From Kitasatospora fiedleri (GTDB lineage Bacteria > Actinomycetota > Actinomycetes > Streptomycetales > Streptomycetaceae): 64,000 nt of DNA. The stretch's first letter is position 1; each line of letters starts with the position of its first letter. Of this stretch, positions 1 through 15,654 are shown piece after piece. Below the pieces are notes generated by a model that searched no databases, was not told the origin of the DNA, and saw nothing but the letters and a program-made list of their open reading frames with translations. The translations under genes and the position numbers were made by a program. The stretch is from positions 3,224,001 to 3,288,000 of the forward strand of contig NZ_OX419519.1 of the NCBI RefSeq assembly GCF_948472415.1, written 5' to 3'.

Positions 1-124
1 AGACCAGCCACTGGCCGGTCGGCGCGTAGTGGTGGACGGGCGCCCGCTCGCGCAGCGCGGCGTACGCCGGGTAGGGGTGCGCCACGAACGCGGCCGACCA
101 CGGGTCGAAGGCGTCGATCGCCAT
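1..124 (-). CDS. Cytochrome P450, N-terminal fragment
   Basis: Only the first 41 codons lie in the window; the gene continues past its left edge. The start ATG is preceded by a strong GGGAGGA ribosome site five bases upstream. The peptide begins MAIDAFDPWSAAFVAHPYPA and continues with YAALRERAPVHHY and WLV. The pattern 'DPW..AFVA.PYPAYAALRE.APVH' is the usual N-terminus of soluble bacterial (CYP105/107-like) P450 monooxygenases. The heme-binding Cys region is outside the window, so substrate and subfamily cannot be judged. The assignment rests on this short motif alone. Confidence 0.7.
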   Translation of the reverse strand, partial: MAIDAFDPWSAAFVAHPYPAYAALRERAPVHHYAPTGQWLV

Positions 125-208
125 GGGGTCCTCCCTGCTCGTCGGGCCGCCATGCTACGGGCCCCGGCCCGCGCCGCGGCGGGCCGGGCGCCCCGGGCGG
201 GCGGCGGC

Positions 209-958
209 TCAGAGCCCGGACAGGTCGCCGTCCACCAGGCGGGCCACCAGCGCGGGCAGCGCGGTCGAGATCGGCGTGCGGACCACCTCGTGCGCCTCCG
301 CGTCGTACGGCGTGGGCTCGCCGTTGACCACGATCAGCCGCGCGCCGTGCTCCAGCGCGATCCGCGGCAGCAGCGCCGCCGGGTGCACCTGGAGCGAGCT
401 GCCGACCGCCAGGAACACCTGGCAGTTCCGGGCGATCGTCTCCGCCTGCTCCAGCACCCGCTCGTCCAGCGGCTCGCCGAACATCACGGTGCACGGCCGC
501 AGCACCCCGCCGCAGCGCGCGCAGGCCGGGTCGTCCTCGCCGGCGGCGACCCGCGCCAGCGCCGCCGCCATCGGGCCGGACTCCCCGCAGCCCGCGCACC
601 GCACCCCGGTGGCCGTGCCGTGCAGTTCGAGCACCTTGCGCGGGGAGACGCCGGCCGCCTGGTGCAGCCCGTCCACGTTCTGGGTGAGCACCCGCACCGG
701 GACGCCGGCCCGCTCCAGGTCCGCCAGCGCCCGGTGCCCGGCGTTCGGCCGGGCGCCGATCGCGCCCGCGTCCCGCCGCATCAGCCAGGCCCGGCGCCGC
801 ACCTCGGTGCTCGCCAGGTACGGGCCGATCGTGACCAGTTCCTGCGCGCTCGGGTCCCGCTGCCAGAGCCCCTGCGGGCCCCGGTAGTCGGGGATGCCCG
901 AGTCCGTGGAGATGCCCGCCCCCGTCAAGACCGCCACCAGCGGCCGCTTCCCGTTCAT
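209..958 (-). CDS. Sir2-family NAD-dependent protein deacylase (sirtuin)
   Basis: The 249-residue product has the complete sirtuin signature. It has the NAD-binding TGAGIS...GIPDYRG (residues 12-27), TQNVDGLH (92-99), the catalytic His in ELHG (His113), and two Cys pairs CAGC and CARC forming the structural zinc site. Sirtuins remove acetyl or other acyl groups from lysines using NAD+, giving nicotinamide and O-acyl-ADP-ribose; in bacteria a common target is acetyl-CoA synthetase. The start ATG overlaps the stop of the upstream membrane-protein gene (ATGA), so the two are probably translationally coupled. It is a cytosolic single-domain enzyme of normal length. Confidence 0.93.
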   Translation of the reverse strand: MNGKRPLVAVLTGAGISTDSGIPDYRGPQGLWQRDPSAQELVTIGPYLASTEVRRRAWLMRRDAGAIGARPNAGHRALADLERAGVPVRVLTQNVDGLHQAAGVSPRKVLELHGTATGVRCAGCGESGPMAAALARVAAGEDDPACARCGGVLRPCTVMFGEPLDERVLEQAETIARNCQVFLAVGSSLQVHPAALLPRIALEHGARLIVVNGEPTPYDAEAHEVVRTPISTALPALVARLVDGDLSGL

Positions 959-1536
959 GCCCCGGACGGTACGGCCCTCGGCCCGCCGCGGCCAGCGGTT
1001 ATCACCGGCCGGAACGCCAGCAGGTAGAGCGCCGCGCCGAGCGCCAGGAAGTCCAGCGACGCGCCCGTCGCCAGGGTGCCCAGCAGCACCAGCGCCGGGC
1101 TCCACCACGGGACGGTCCGGCGGAGCGCCAGGCGGGCCAGCAGCCCGAGCAGGCCGACGTACAGCAGCAGCGGGACGACGGTGTACACCAGCGGCAGCAC
1201 GCCCGGCACCGACTGCACCCGGTCGAACAGCGCCGAGCGGGCCGCCCGGTCGGCCGAGACGGCGTTCGCGTACAGGTCGATCCCGGCCTGCGCCAGGCCG
1301 GCCGCCACCCCGGCCCAGCCGAGGCCGAGCCAGGCCCGGCCCCACGCCCCGTCCCGGCCGCCCAGCCGCCACAGCTCCGGCAGCCCCGCGCCCAGCAGCG
1401 CCAGCCCGGCGAACAGCGCCAGGTGCCCCACCGTCCAGCCGGCGCCCACCCCGCGCGAGCCCGGCAGCAGCCGCACCAGCCCGTACACCGCCATCAGCCC
1501 CGCCGCCCAGCCCAGCGCCCGACGTCCCGTCACCAT
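955..1536 (-). CDS. Hypothetical integral membrane protein
   Basis: The 193-residue product has about five hydrophobic segments separated by short Arg-rich loops, for example near residues 8-24, 32-50, 65-85, 110-135 and 140-180. No conserved motif identifies a family. The start is the ATG at 1536, preceded by an AGGGGG stretch about ten bases upstream; an in-frame earlier start exists but lacks a better ribosome site. The stop overlaps the sirtuin start by four bases, so they form a two-gene unit. Function unknown. Confidence 0.7.
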   Translation of the reverse strand: MVTGRRALGWAAGLMAVYGLVRLLPGSRGVGAGWTVGHLALFAGLALLGAGLPELWRLGGRDGAWGRAWLGLGWAGVAAGLAQAGIDLYANAVSADRAARSALFDRVQSVPGVLPLVYTVVPLLLYVGLLGLLARLALRRTVPWWSPALVLLGTLATGASLDFLALGAALYLLAFRPVITAGRGGPRAVPSGA

Positions 1537-1628
1537 CGCCCCGACCCCCTCGTGAGTGTGCCTTCCCGGCACCCCCACCCTCCCGCGACGCCCGCCGCCG
1601 CGCCTCCCCCGCGACGGCGATGCCCGGG

Positions 1629-1677
1629 CCTCCCTCCCGAGGGGGAGCCCGCCGCCCGCCGCGGCGGCGGGCGGGTC
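1629..1677 (-). terminator. GC-rich hairpin region after the response-regulator gene
   Basis: The space between the regulator stop and the next gene holds two GC-rich inverted repeats: CTCCCTC/GAGGGGGAG, and a Gly/Pro-rich-looking GCCCGCC/GGCGGGC arm pair. There is no T-tract, as is usual in streptomycetes. Probable terminator of the two-component operon. Confidence 0.4.
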
Positions 1678-2352
1678 TCACTCCCCCGCCGTGACCGCCC
1701 CCGCCTCGTACGCGAAGACCACCGCGTGGACGCGGTCGCGCAGGCCGAGCTTCTGCAGCAGGTTGCTGACGTGGGTCTTCACGGTGTGCTCGCTGACCAC
1801 CAGTTCGGCGGCGATCTCGGCGTTGGACATGCCCCGGGCGACCAGCCGCAGGGTCTCCGACTCGCGGGCGGTGAGCGACTCCAGCAGGCGCCGCAGCGGC
1901 CGGGCGACGGCCGGGGCGGCGCCGGTCTTGCGGGCGGTGACCTCGCCGATCACCCGGCGGGTGACGGACGGGGCGAGCAGCGCCTCGCCGGAGTGGACGA
2001 CCCGGACGGCGTGGGCGAGGTCGTCGCGGCGGACGTCCTTGAGCAGGAAGCCGCTGGCCCCGGCGTACAGCGCGTCGAAGACGTAGTCGTCGACGTCGAA
2101 GGTGGTGAGCATGATGACCCGGCAGCCGGGGTGCTCGGCGCAGACCCGGCGGGCGGCCTCCAGGCCGTCCATGACGGGCATCCGGACGTCCAGCAGCAGG
2201 ACGTCGGGGGCGTGCGCGCGGACGGCCTCCACGGCCTGCCGCCCGTCGCCGGCCTCGGCGACGACCTCGATGTCGGGCTGGGCGTCGAGGATCATGCCGA
2301 ACCCGGCCCGGACCAGTTCCTGGTCGTCGGCGATCACCACGCGTATGGTCAA
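1678..2352 (-). CDS. NarL/LuxR-type two-component response regulator
   Basis: The 224-residue protein has an N-terminal receiver domain (about 1-120), with acidic pocket Asp9/Asp10, phospho-acceptor Asp55 in LLLDVRMP, Thr in MLTTFD, and Lys in FLLKD. A C-terminal LuxR-type helix-turn-helix follows (about 150-215; LTARESETLRLVARGMSN and SEHTVKTHVSNLLQKLG). The chosen start is TTG with a GGAAG ribosome site directly upstream. It lies 35 bp downstream of its cognate histidine kinase gene on the same strand, so the pair should be one operon. Target genes are not evident. Confidence 0.92.
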   Translation of the reverse strand: MTIRVVIADDQELVRAGFGMILDAQPDIEVVAEAGDGRQAVEAVRAHAPDVLLLDVRMPVMDGLEAARRVCAEHPGCRVIMLTTFDVDDYVFDALYAGASGFLLKDVRRDDLAHAVRVVHSGEALLAPSVTRRVIGEVTARKTGAAPAVARPLRRLLESLTARESETLRLVARGMSNAEIAAELVVSEHTVKTHVSNLLQKLGLRDRVHAVVFAYEAGAVTAGE

Positions 2353-2387
2353 CTTCCGTCCCTCTCCCAGTTGTTGATCGGCAGCCC

Positions 2388-3584
2388 TCAGGCGTCGAGC
2401 GGCAGCACGGCGGCCACCAGGTAGCCGGGCCCGTCGGGTCGGGGCCCGGTCTCGGCGCTGCCGCCGCAGGCCGCCGCGCGCTCCCGGATGGAGAGCAGGC
2501 CGCGCCCGCCGGAGCGCCCGTCGACCCCGGCCGCCGCGCCCGCCCCCGCTCCCGCGCCGTCGTCGACCACCTCGACCGCCAGCAGCGCCCCGTCGCGGAC
2601 CGCGACCCGGACGCCGACCCGGCGGGCGCCGGCGTGCTTGACCACGTTGGTGAGCGCCTCCTGGACGATCCGGAAGGCCGCCGCCTGCACCTCGGCCGGC
2701 CCGGCCTCCTCGATCTCGGCGTCGACCGCCACCCCGGACTCGCGGACCCGCTGCAGCACCTCCGCGAGCTCGGCCAGCCGGGGCTGCGGGGCGAGCGCGG
2801 GCGCCGCGCCGCCCTCCTTCAGCACGCCCAGCGAGCGCCGGAGCTGGACCATGGCGTCGCGCCCGGAGTCGGCGATGGCGTCGAACGCGCGGACCGCCCG
2901 GTCGGGGTCGCCGCGCACCACCAGCGGCCCGGCCTCGGCCTGCACCACCATCAGCGAGACCGCGTGGGCCAGGATGTCGTGCATCTCGCGGGCGATCCGG
3001 GCGCGCTCCTCGGCGACCGCGCGGGCGGCGTCGCTGGCGGCCCGCAGCCCGGCCTGCCGGGCCCGTTCGGCCTCGACGCCGGCCAGCCGGCGCAGCTCCC
3101 GCACCAGCGAGCCGAGCACGAAGCTGCCGACCGACACCACCAGGCTGAACAGCATGCCGCCGAAGGAGCGGGTGCCGACCACGTTGCCGACCACCGCGAA
3201 GGCCAGCAGCGCGGCGCGCTGCCAGTCCCGGCCGCGGTCGGCGACGGTGTAGACGGCGACCGCCATGGCGACCTGGATCTGCGGCATCGCGAAGTGCGCG
3301 ACCACCGACAGCGCGCAGGTGGGTACCGCGCAGGCCAGCAGCACCGCCCACGGGGCGCGGCGGCGCCACCACAGCGGCAGCGACCCGGCCAGCGCCAGCG
3401 CGTAGGCCCACCACCGCCGTTCGGCCGCGTGCCCGTCGGTGTACACCCCCCAGAGCGAGACGCCGACGGCGAGCGCCAGCAGCGGCCCGTCCACCGCCCA
3501 GGCCCGGGCCCGCCCCCAGGCCAGCAGCCCGTCCGTCCGCTTCCCCCACGTCCCCCACGTCCCCCGCGTCCCCCGCGTCCCCAT
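2388..3584 (-). CDS. NarL-partner sensor histidine kinase
   Basis: The 398-residue kinase has an N-terminal membrane part with about four to five hydrophobic helices (residues 25-150). It then has a HisKA_3 dimerization domain with the phosphorylated His in EERARIAREMHDILAHAVS, and a C-terminal HATPase domain with the N box (QEALTNVVKHAG), DDGAG and GRGLLSIRERA. It should autophosphorylate and pass phosphate to the regulator encoded immediately downstream. The ATG at 3584 is chosen because GGAGG sits nine bases upstream; the earlier in-frame ATG at 3593 abuts that site. The first residues repeat TRG/TWG, reflecting a short DNA repeat. Confidence 0.9.
   Translation of the reverse strand: MGTRGTRGTWGTWGKRTDGLLAWGRARAWAVDGPLLALAVGVSLWGVYTDGHAAERRWWAYALALAGSLPLWWRRRAPWAVLLACAVPTCALSVVAHFAMPQIQVAMAVAVYTVADRGRDWQRAALLAFAVVGNVVGTRSFGGMLFSLVVSVGSFVLGSLVRELRRLAGVEAERARQAGLRAASDAARAVAEERARIAREMHDILAHAVSLMVVQAEAGPLVVRGDPDRAVRAFDAIADSGRDAMVQLRRSLGVLKEGGAAPALAPQPRLAELAEVLQRVRESGVAVDAEIEEAGPAEVQAAAFRIVQEALTNVVKHAGARRVGVRVAVRDGALLAVEVVDDGAGAGAGAAAGVDGRSGGRGLLSIRERAAACGGSAETGPRPDGPGYLVAAVLPLDA
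3543..3582. repeat. 9-bp tandem repeat at the kinase N-terminus
   Basis: About four and a half copies of the 9-bp unit (A/G)CGTCCCCC encode the TRGTRGTWGTWG stretch directly after the kinase start. Frame-preserving, so copy number could vary without breaking the gene. Confidence 0.75.
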
Positions 3585-3675
3585 GCCGCGCATCCTCCCG
3601 CATCGTCGGCCGGCCGCCGCGCGCGCCTCCCGGCACGGGGCGCCGGGGAGCGCCCCGGGCGAACGCCCCGGGGCG

Positions 3676-5130
3676 TCACAGCAGCCGCTTGATCTCCCCG
3701 CGGGCCCGGTAGAAGCCGCCGGACTCGGACCGGCGCACCTCGGCGACCAGGTACCGCGCCCCGGCGACCCGGACGTCCTTGGGGAACTGCACCCGCAGCG
3801 TGGCGTCGTAGCCGGGCGTGACCACCCGGACCCGCAGCCGCCCGCCCTCGGCCACGCACTCCACCTCGACGCCCCCGGCGCCCGCCACCGCGCCGGCGCT
3901 GACGGTCTCCAGCTCGGCGCCGGCCGCGACCCGCTCGACGCCCGCGCCGCTCACCTCGGCGGTGGCCGGCAGGGTGCCCTGCTCGGCGGCCCGCACGGCG
4001 CCCTGGGAGGCGTCCAGGCAGGCCAGCGAACCGTCGGTGGTGACCAGGTACAGCCGCCCGTCGCGGTACTGCATGCTGTACGCCGAGCCGCAGCCGGTGC
4101 CCAGCTTCCACAGCCGGGTGCCGTCGGCGGCGAAGCAGTAGACGGACGAGTGGTTGTCGCCCGCGAACACGAACTCCCCGTCCGGGGAGGCCGCGCAGGA
4201 GAACACCGCGGCGTCGCACCGGTACGCGGCGGTCTCCGCGCCGTCGGACTTGCGCAGCCGGTGCACCCAGCCCTGCGAGGTGCCGGCGAACACCTCGTCC
4301 CGCTCCTGCCAGCCGAACAGCACCGAGCCCTTGGTGCGGGTGTGCCAGAGCTGGTCGCCGCCGCGCTTGGCGTACCGGGCCACGCCCGCCGACCAGCCGT
4401 GGTAGACCGACTCGGCGTCGCAGCGCACCATCCAGCCGGAGGAGCCCTGGGCGTTGCGCCGCCACTGGAACTCGTCCTCGTGGTCGACGGTGGTCAGCCC
4501 GCCGCGCTCGTCGGCGACGCCGAGCACGCCGTCGTGGATGTCCAGCCAGTAGATGTCCACGTCCTGGGCGATCTCGTACGCCACCCGCGGCACCTTCCCG
4601 CCGAGGTCGTACACCTTGCCGTCGTCGCAGCCCGCGTAGATCCACCAGTCGTCGGCGACGATGCACTTGACGCCGTCGGGCAGGCCGAACCGGCCGGTGA
4701 CCCGGCCGTCCGTGGTCAGCGTGTAGACGTCGCCCTGCTCGTTGCCGACCCAGGCGTGCTCCTCGCCGACGTACACCCCGAACGCGGGCGAGCCGGAGCG
4801 GAAGCGCCACAGCAGCGGGGCCTGGCGGGCGGTGGAGCGGGTCGAGGTGATCTGCCGGCGGGTCACCGACCGGCGCTGGCGCACGCCCCGCACGGCCGGG
4901 GCGTAGCCCTTGCGGACCTTCTCGCCGATCTTCCTGGCGGCCTGCGCGGCGGCCTTCTCGGCGCTCGCGCAGACCGTGGTCCTGGTGGTGCCCGGCTCGC
5001 CGATCCGGCCGTAGCGGATGGTCAACTCGGCTTCCTTGACCGTGACTTCGTAGAACTTGTGGGCACTCCCCTCGTCCTCGGAGAGCTCCAGGTAGGTCAC
5101 CTGCGGGTCGGCGGAAACGGTGGCGGACAT
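3676..5130 (-). CDS. WGR-domain protein with beta-propeller repeats
   Basis: In this 484-residue protein, residues about 10-85 form a WGR domain (TYLELSEDEGSAHKFYEV, then IRYGRIGEPG). WGR domains are known from PARPs and from bacterial MolR-like proteins and bind nucleic acid or protein partners. The rest reads as six to seven repeating beta-strand blades with motifs such as WIYAGCDDGKVYDL, EVFAGTSQGWVHRL, FVFAGDNHSSVYCF and RLYLVTTDGSLACLD, like a PQQ/WD-type propeller. The start ATG has an AAAGGGG ribosome site. No enzymatic residues are obvious; probably a cytosolic scaffold or sensor. Function unknown. Confidence 0.78.
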   Translation of the reverse strand: MSATVSADPQVTYLELSEDEGSAHKFYEVTVKEAELTIRYGRIGEPGTTRTTVCASAEKAAAQAARKIGEKVRKGYAPAVRGVRQRRSVTRRQITSTRSTARQAPLLWRFRSGSPAFGVYVGEEHAWVGNEQGDVYTLTTDGRVTGRFGLPDGVKCIVADDWWIYAGCDDGKVYDLGGKVPRVAYEIAQDVDIYWLDIHDGVLGVADERGGLTTVDHEDEFQWRRNAQGSSGWMVRCDAESVYHGWSAGVARYAKRGGDQLWHTRTKGSVLFGWQERDEVFAGTSQGWVHRLRKSDGAETAAYRCDAAVFSCAASPDGEFVFAGDNHSSVYCFAADGTRLWKLGTGCGSAYSMQYRDGRLYLVTTDGSLACLDASQGAVRAAEQGTLPATAEVSGAGVERVAAGAELETVSAGAVAGAGGVEVECVAEGGRLRVRVVTPGYDATLRVQFPKDVRVAGARYLVAEVRRSESGGFYRARGEIKRLL

Positions 5131-5233
5131 GGCCGACGCCCCTTTCGGGCACGGAGTTCGGGAGGGGTGCCGGCGGGGCCTGCGCCCTCCGTCCGACACC
5201 CTCAATCTACGTCCCGGCACCGACAGTTGGCGA

Positions 5234-5902
5234 TCAGCCGGTGGCGACCTTCACGCCGCCGGTGTCCGCCCGGGCGACCAGCGCGTGCCCGGCCCCGGCC
5301 TGCGAGGGGACGCTCACCTCGGTGCCGCCGGTCGAGGCGTGCGCGTCCACCGTGTACGCCTCCCCGGCGGGCACCGTCAGCTCCACCCCGCCGGTCCCGG
5401 TGCGCAGTTCGGCCCGGGTCGGCGCCGCCGCGAACCGGGCGCTGACGCCGCCCGTCCCGGCCTCCAGCGTGACGTTCGCACCGCGCAGCCCGGTCGCCTC
5501 CACGCCGCCGGTGACGGTCCGCGCGGTGATGTCGCCGCTCAGGTCGCGCAGCGTGATGCCGCCGGTGGTCTCCTTCAGCCGCAGCACCGTCCCGGCCGGC
5601 ACCCGCACCTGGTAGCCGATCCCGCACTGCGAGCAGGAGTACGTCAGCTTCAGCACCCCGCCGCTCAGCTCGTGGCCGGCCCGCGGCTCCTCGTCCTGCC
5701 AGGTGCGCTTCTCCACCACCTGCACCGGCCCGTCCCCGGCCCGCACCTCGATGCCGCCGACCTCCCCGGTCACCTCCAACGCGGTGACCTGCCCGGGCAC
5801 CTCGTACGACACCGTCTTGCGCTGCTCGTCCCACGGCCCGCACCCGACCGCCCCGACCGCCAGCAGCCCCACGACCGCCGCCGCCCCCACGAACCGCTTC
5901 AC
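5234..5902 (-). CDS. DUF4097-type putative lipoprotein
   Basis: The 222-residue protein starts with a signal peptide (MKRFVGAAAVVGLLAVGAVGC), with Cys21 as the likely lipidated residue; the -3 position is Ala rather than Leu, so lipidation is plausible, not certain. The mature part is an all-beta repeat region with TGGI, TGGV and TGTGGVELTV motifs, typical of DUF4097 beta-helix adhesin-like proteins. The GTG start has GGAGG five bases upstream. A CSQC pair sits mid-protein. It is exported and probably anchored to the outer face of the membrane; its role is unknown. Confidence 0.75.
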   Translation of the reverse strand: MKRFVGAAAVVGLLAVGAVGCGPWDEQRKTVSYEVPGQVTALEVTGEVGGIEVRAGDGPVQVVEKRTWQDEEPRAGHELSGGVLKLTYSCSQCGIGYQVRVPAGTVLRLKETTGGITLRDLSGDITARTVTGGVEATGLRGANVTLEAGTGGVSARFAAAPTRAELRTGTGGVELTVPAGEAYTVDAHASTGGTEVSVPSQAGAGHALVARADTGGVKVATG

Positions 5903-6002
5903 CGCGGCCTCCTCTCGACGACCACCAGTCTCCCGGCCCGCCGCCCCCGGCCGCCTCCCTCCGGAGAGTGGTTCCGGCGCCTCCTCCCCCGGGGGATGTC
6001 CC

Positions 6003-6171
6003 CTAGGCCCTGTCCGGCCGATCTTGCCGGGCGCGCGACGCCGGATCATCCCGCCTGGCAGCACCGGCGAAACACCCGAGTACACCCAGTACGAGGGCGT
6101 TCCGCCGGCACTCCCAGCCGGGCGCCCGACGCCGCGCGCCGATCCGACAAGACCGACCGGACAGGGCCTAG
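6003..6171. repeat. Inverted-repeat element, copy A (~169 bp)
   Basis: A 24-bp near-perfect terminal inverted repeat (CTAGGCCCTGTCCGG... against ...CCGGACAGGGCCTAG) flanks a central imperfect palindrome containing GAGTACACCCAGTACGAGGG. The same core is found in opposite orientation at about 56.4 kb. No coding capacity. It lies between the DUF4097 gene and the rpoC terminator. It looks like a MITE or another structured repeat; the ends carry CTAG, compatible with a TA-type target duplication. Confidence 0.65.
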
Positions 6172-6188
6172 TGGACGCCGGGAACGCC

Positions 6189-6224
6189 GCAGGGCGGCCA
6201 CCCCGAGTGGGGTGACCGCCCTGC
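6189..6224 (-). terminator. rpoC terminator hairpin
   Basis: A 16-bp stem, GCAGGGCGGCCACCCC paired with GGGGTGACCGCCCTGC around a GAGT loop, lies 17 bases past the rpoC stop. Very stable; no T-tract. Confidence 0.85.
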
Positions 6225-6240
6225 GATCGGGACCGGAGGA

Positions 6241-10134
<3,894 letters not shown>

Positions 10135-10233
10135 TGGTCGTCAAGCCCTCTTTCGTGATTCGAGAGTCTGTCTGTTGGTCTGAGGGGGGCCTGGGGGCGG
10201 GCCGGCCCGGACTAGGGGTCGGCCCGACCTCCG

Positions 10234-13707
<3,474 letters not shown>

Positions 13708-13846
13708 GAGGGGGGTCCTTCCGAGGGCTCGGAGCTCACTACGCGCATACCGGCCGGGCCTTGGCCGAGGCGGAAAACCCCAGGTCAGGACAGGGACCAC
13801 TCCGGGCGACGAGTCACGGAGCAGCTAACAGGCAGCGCAAAGGGAC

Positions 13847-13875
13847 AGTGTAGCCAAAGGCAACACTGCTAGCAA
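13847..13875 (-). promoter_or_regulatory. Predicted rpoB promoter
   Basis: On the minus strand TTGCTA and TACACT are separated by exactly 17 bases, fitting the housekeeping-sigma pattern (TTGnnn, TAnnnT). Predicted start is near 13840, giving a leader of about 130 nt before rpoB. A small GATTCGG/CCGAATC hairpin lies just upstream (13881-13897). Inference from consensus only. Confidence 0.55.
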
Positions 13876-13907
13876 GCCCTGATTCGGAGACCGAATCGGA
13901 CGCTCCT

Positions 13908-14250
13908 CCCGTACAACCGACAACCCGGGCAGTGATCCCTCACCGGCCGGGCCGTCGCACCCACGTCTGCGTCACCGGGAACCTTCCCAGTGCCGCCGCC
14001 GAATATGCATCGGAGGCGGTTCCGCTTGGGCACGCGCCTCGAGAATCGCGCGCCTCGTGCTGTTCGTCAAGGCCCGCACCAGGGTGTGGACCTCGCACTG
14101 CCCATCGTCCGGACCTCGCCGCGCGTTACACGCCGCCCGCAGCGGGAGGGCCGGTGACAGCGATCACCCTACCCCCGGGCCCCGACAGCGGCCGAGTCCG
14201 GCTTGGGCCATCGGGAGCAACCCCGGCCGACCCGGCCCGGAACGCGCGCA
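13908..14250. other. rplL-rpoB intergenic spacer
   Basis: This 611-bp gap between rplL and rpoB is typical of the locus in actinomycetes. Apart from the rpoB promoter at its rpoB end and the hairpin at its rplL end, I see no convincing gene, RNA or further motif in this stretch. Confidence 0.5.
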
Positions 14251-14288
14251 GGCCGGGTCGGCCACCCCGAAGGGTGGCCGACCCGGCC
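14251..14288 (-). terminator. rplL-rpoB intercistronic hairpin
   Basis: A 17-bp perfect stem (GGCCGGGTCGGCCACCC against its complement) with a CGAA tetraloop lies 30 bases after the rplL stop. In bacteria this position commonly holds a partial terminator that lowers rpoBC expression relative to rplJL; strength here is inferred. Confidence 0.8.
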
Positions 14289-14318
14289 CGTGGAGCACCT
14301 CTCAGAGAGAGGAGGGAG

Positions 14319-14702
14319 TCACTTGACGGTGACCTTGGCGCCGGCGCCCTCGAGCTGGGCCTTGGCCTTCTCCGCGACGTCCTTGGCGACCTTCTCCAGG
14401 ACCTTCGCACCGGCGGTGTCGACGAGGTCCTTGGCCTCCTTCAGGCCGAGGGAGGTGAGGGCGCGCACCTCCTTGATGACCTGGATCTTCTTGTCGCCGG
14501 CACCCTCGAGGATGACGTCGAACTCGTCCTGCTCCTCGACGGCCTCGGCCGGGGCGCCCGGACCTGCAACGCCGGCAACGGCGACCGGGGCGGCGGCGGT
14601 GACGTCGAACTTCTCCTCGAAGGCCTTCACGAACTCGGAGAGCTCGATCAGGGTCATGCCCTCGAACTGCTCGAGCAGGTCCTCGGTGCTGAGCTTCGCC
14701 AT
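14319..14702 (-). CDS. rplL: 50S ribosomal protein L7/L12
   Basis: The 127-residue stalk protein has an N-terminal dimerization region ([20 protein letters not shown]), an Ala/Gly/Pro-rich hinge (about 35-55), and a C-terminal factor-binding domain with [20 protein letters not shown]. It recruits translation GTPases to the ribosome. A GGAAGGA ribosome site precedes the ATG. It lies 83 bp downstream of rplJ in the same transcription unit. Confidence 0.98.
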   Translation of the reverse strand: MAKLSTEDLLEQFEGMTLIELSEFVKAFEEKFDVTAAAPVAVAGVAGPGAPAEAVEEQDEFDVILEGAGDKKIQVIKEVRALTSLGLKEAKDLVDTAGAKVLEKVAKDVAEKAKAQLEGAGAKVTVK

Positions 14703-14785
14703 GATTGGCGTCCTTCCACTAAATCGGCAGGTGCCGGATGTACGGGTTGGCGGGCGTGCTTACGGGCCCGCTGGGACGGGAGTGG

Positions 14786-15340
14786 TTACTCCGCGTCCTC
14801 GGCGGGAGCCGGAGTACCGGCACCGCCCTGCTCGACCTTCTCGCGCAGCGCTTCCACGGTGCGAACGAGCTTGGACGGGAGCGCCTGGAACACGGCGGCA
14901 GCCTGGGAGGGCTTGGCCTTCAGGGCGCCCGCCAGCTTGGCGAGCAGCACCTCGCGGGACTCGAGGTCCGCGAGCTTCTTGATCTCATCGGCGGACAGCG
15001 CCTTACCGTCAAGGACACCGCCCTTGATGATGAGAGCAGGGTTCTCCTTGGCGAAGTCACGCAGAGCCTTCGCCGACTCCACCGGGTCACCGGTGACGAA
15101 GGCGACAGCCGTCGGACCGGCGAACAGGTCGTCGAGCTCGGAGATCCCGGCCTCGTTGGCCGCGATCTTGGTCAGCGTGTTCTTCACCACGGCGTAATCG
15201 GCGTTGCCGCCGAGCGAGCGACGCAGCGTCTTCAGCTGCTTCACCGTGAGACCGCGGTACTCGGTCAGAACGGCGGCGCTGGAGGCACGGAACTTGTCCG
15301 TGATCTCGGCGACGTCGGCAGCCTTGTCGGGCCTGGCCAT
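14786..15340 (-). CDS. rplJ: 50S ribosomal protein L10
   Basis: The 184-residue protein begins [17 protein letters not shown] and includes the conserved [16 protein letters not shown] and VKNTLTKIA regions. Its C-terminal helix anchors L7/L12 dimers, followed here by an actinobacterial acidic tail rich in Pro, Ala and Glu. L10 with L12 normally represses its own mRNA through the leader. It has a GGAGG ribosome site and heads the rplJ-rplL unit; an attenuator-like leader lies upstream. Confidence 0.98.
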   Translation of the reverse strand: MARPDKAADVAEITDKFRASSAAVLTEYRGLTVKQLKTLRRSLGGNADYAVVKNTLTKIAANEAGISELDDLFAGPTAVAFVTGDPVESAKALRDFAKENPALIIKGGVLDGKALSADEIKKLADLESREVLLAKLAGALKAKPSQAAAVFQALPSKLVRTVEALREKVEQGGAGTPAPAEDAE

Positions 15341-15416
15341 AGGCTTACGCCTCCTTCCGTGATGTCGAAGTCGGGCCGACCTTCGAGAAGTCGACCATCC
15401 ATCGCCGCGGACCCCG

Positions 15417-15454
15417 GGAAAACGAAGAAGCCCCGGCGCGCAGGCGCACGGGGC
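15417..15454 (-). promoter_or_regulatory. L10-type leader attenuator
   Basis: On the minus strand a GCCCCGTGCGC/GCGCCGGGGC stem is followed by CTTCTTCGTTTT, a rare T-rich tract for this genome, about 75 bases before rplJ. This is the position and form of the L10 leader terminator known in Gram-positive bacteria. The flanking ~160-bp leader (15341-15500) has no gene. Confidence 0.6.
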
Positions 15455-15654
15455 TCGCAGTGACCTCGACGGACCGGATCGGTCCGGAAGTCCTCACTAG
15501 GCTCCACAACCTGCGCGGGCGATCCGCAACGAGTGCGGACCCTTCGGTGCCGTTCCCCTCGCGGGGCGCGGCGACAACCAGCGGTCTTTGGCTCGGCCAG
15601 CGTAACGGGACGGGACGGGTTTGACCAAATCGCCCCCGGGGAAGCCGGACCGCC

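Noticed and set aside
6003..6171. Inverted-repeat copy A considered simply as part of the rpoC terminator.
   Set aside because: The terminator stem at 6189-6224 is separate, and the same element occurs at 56.4 kb with no relation to rpoC.
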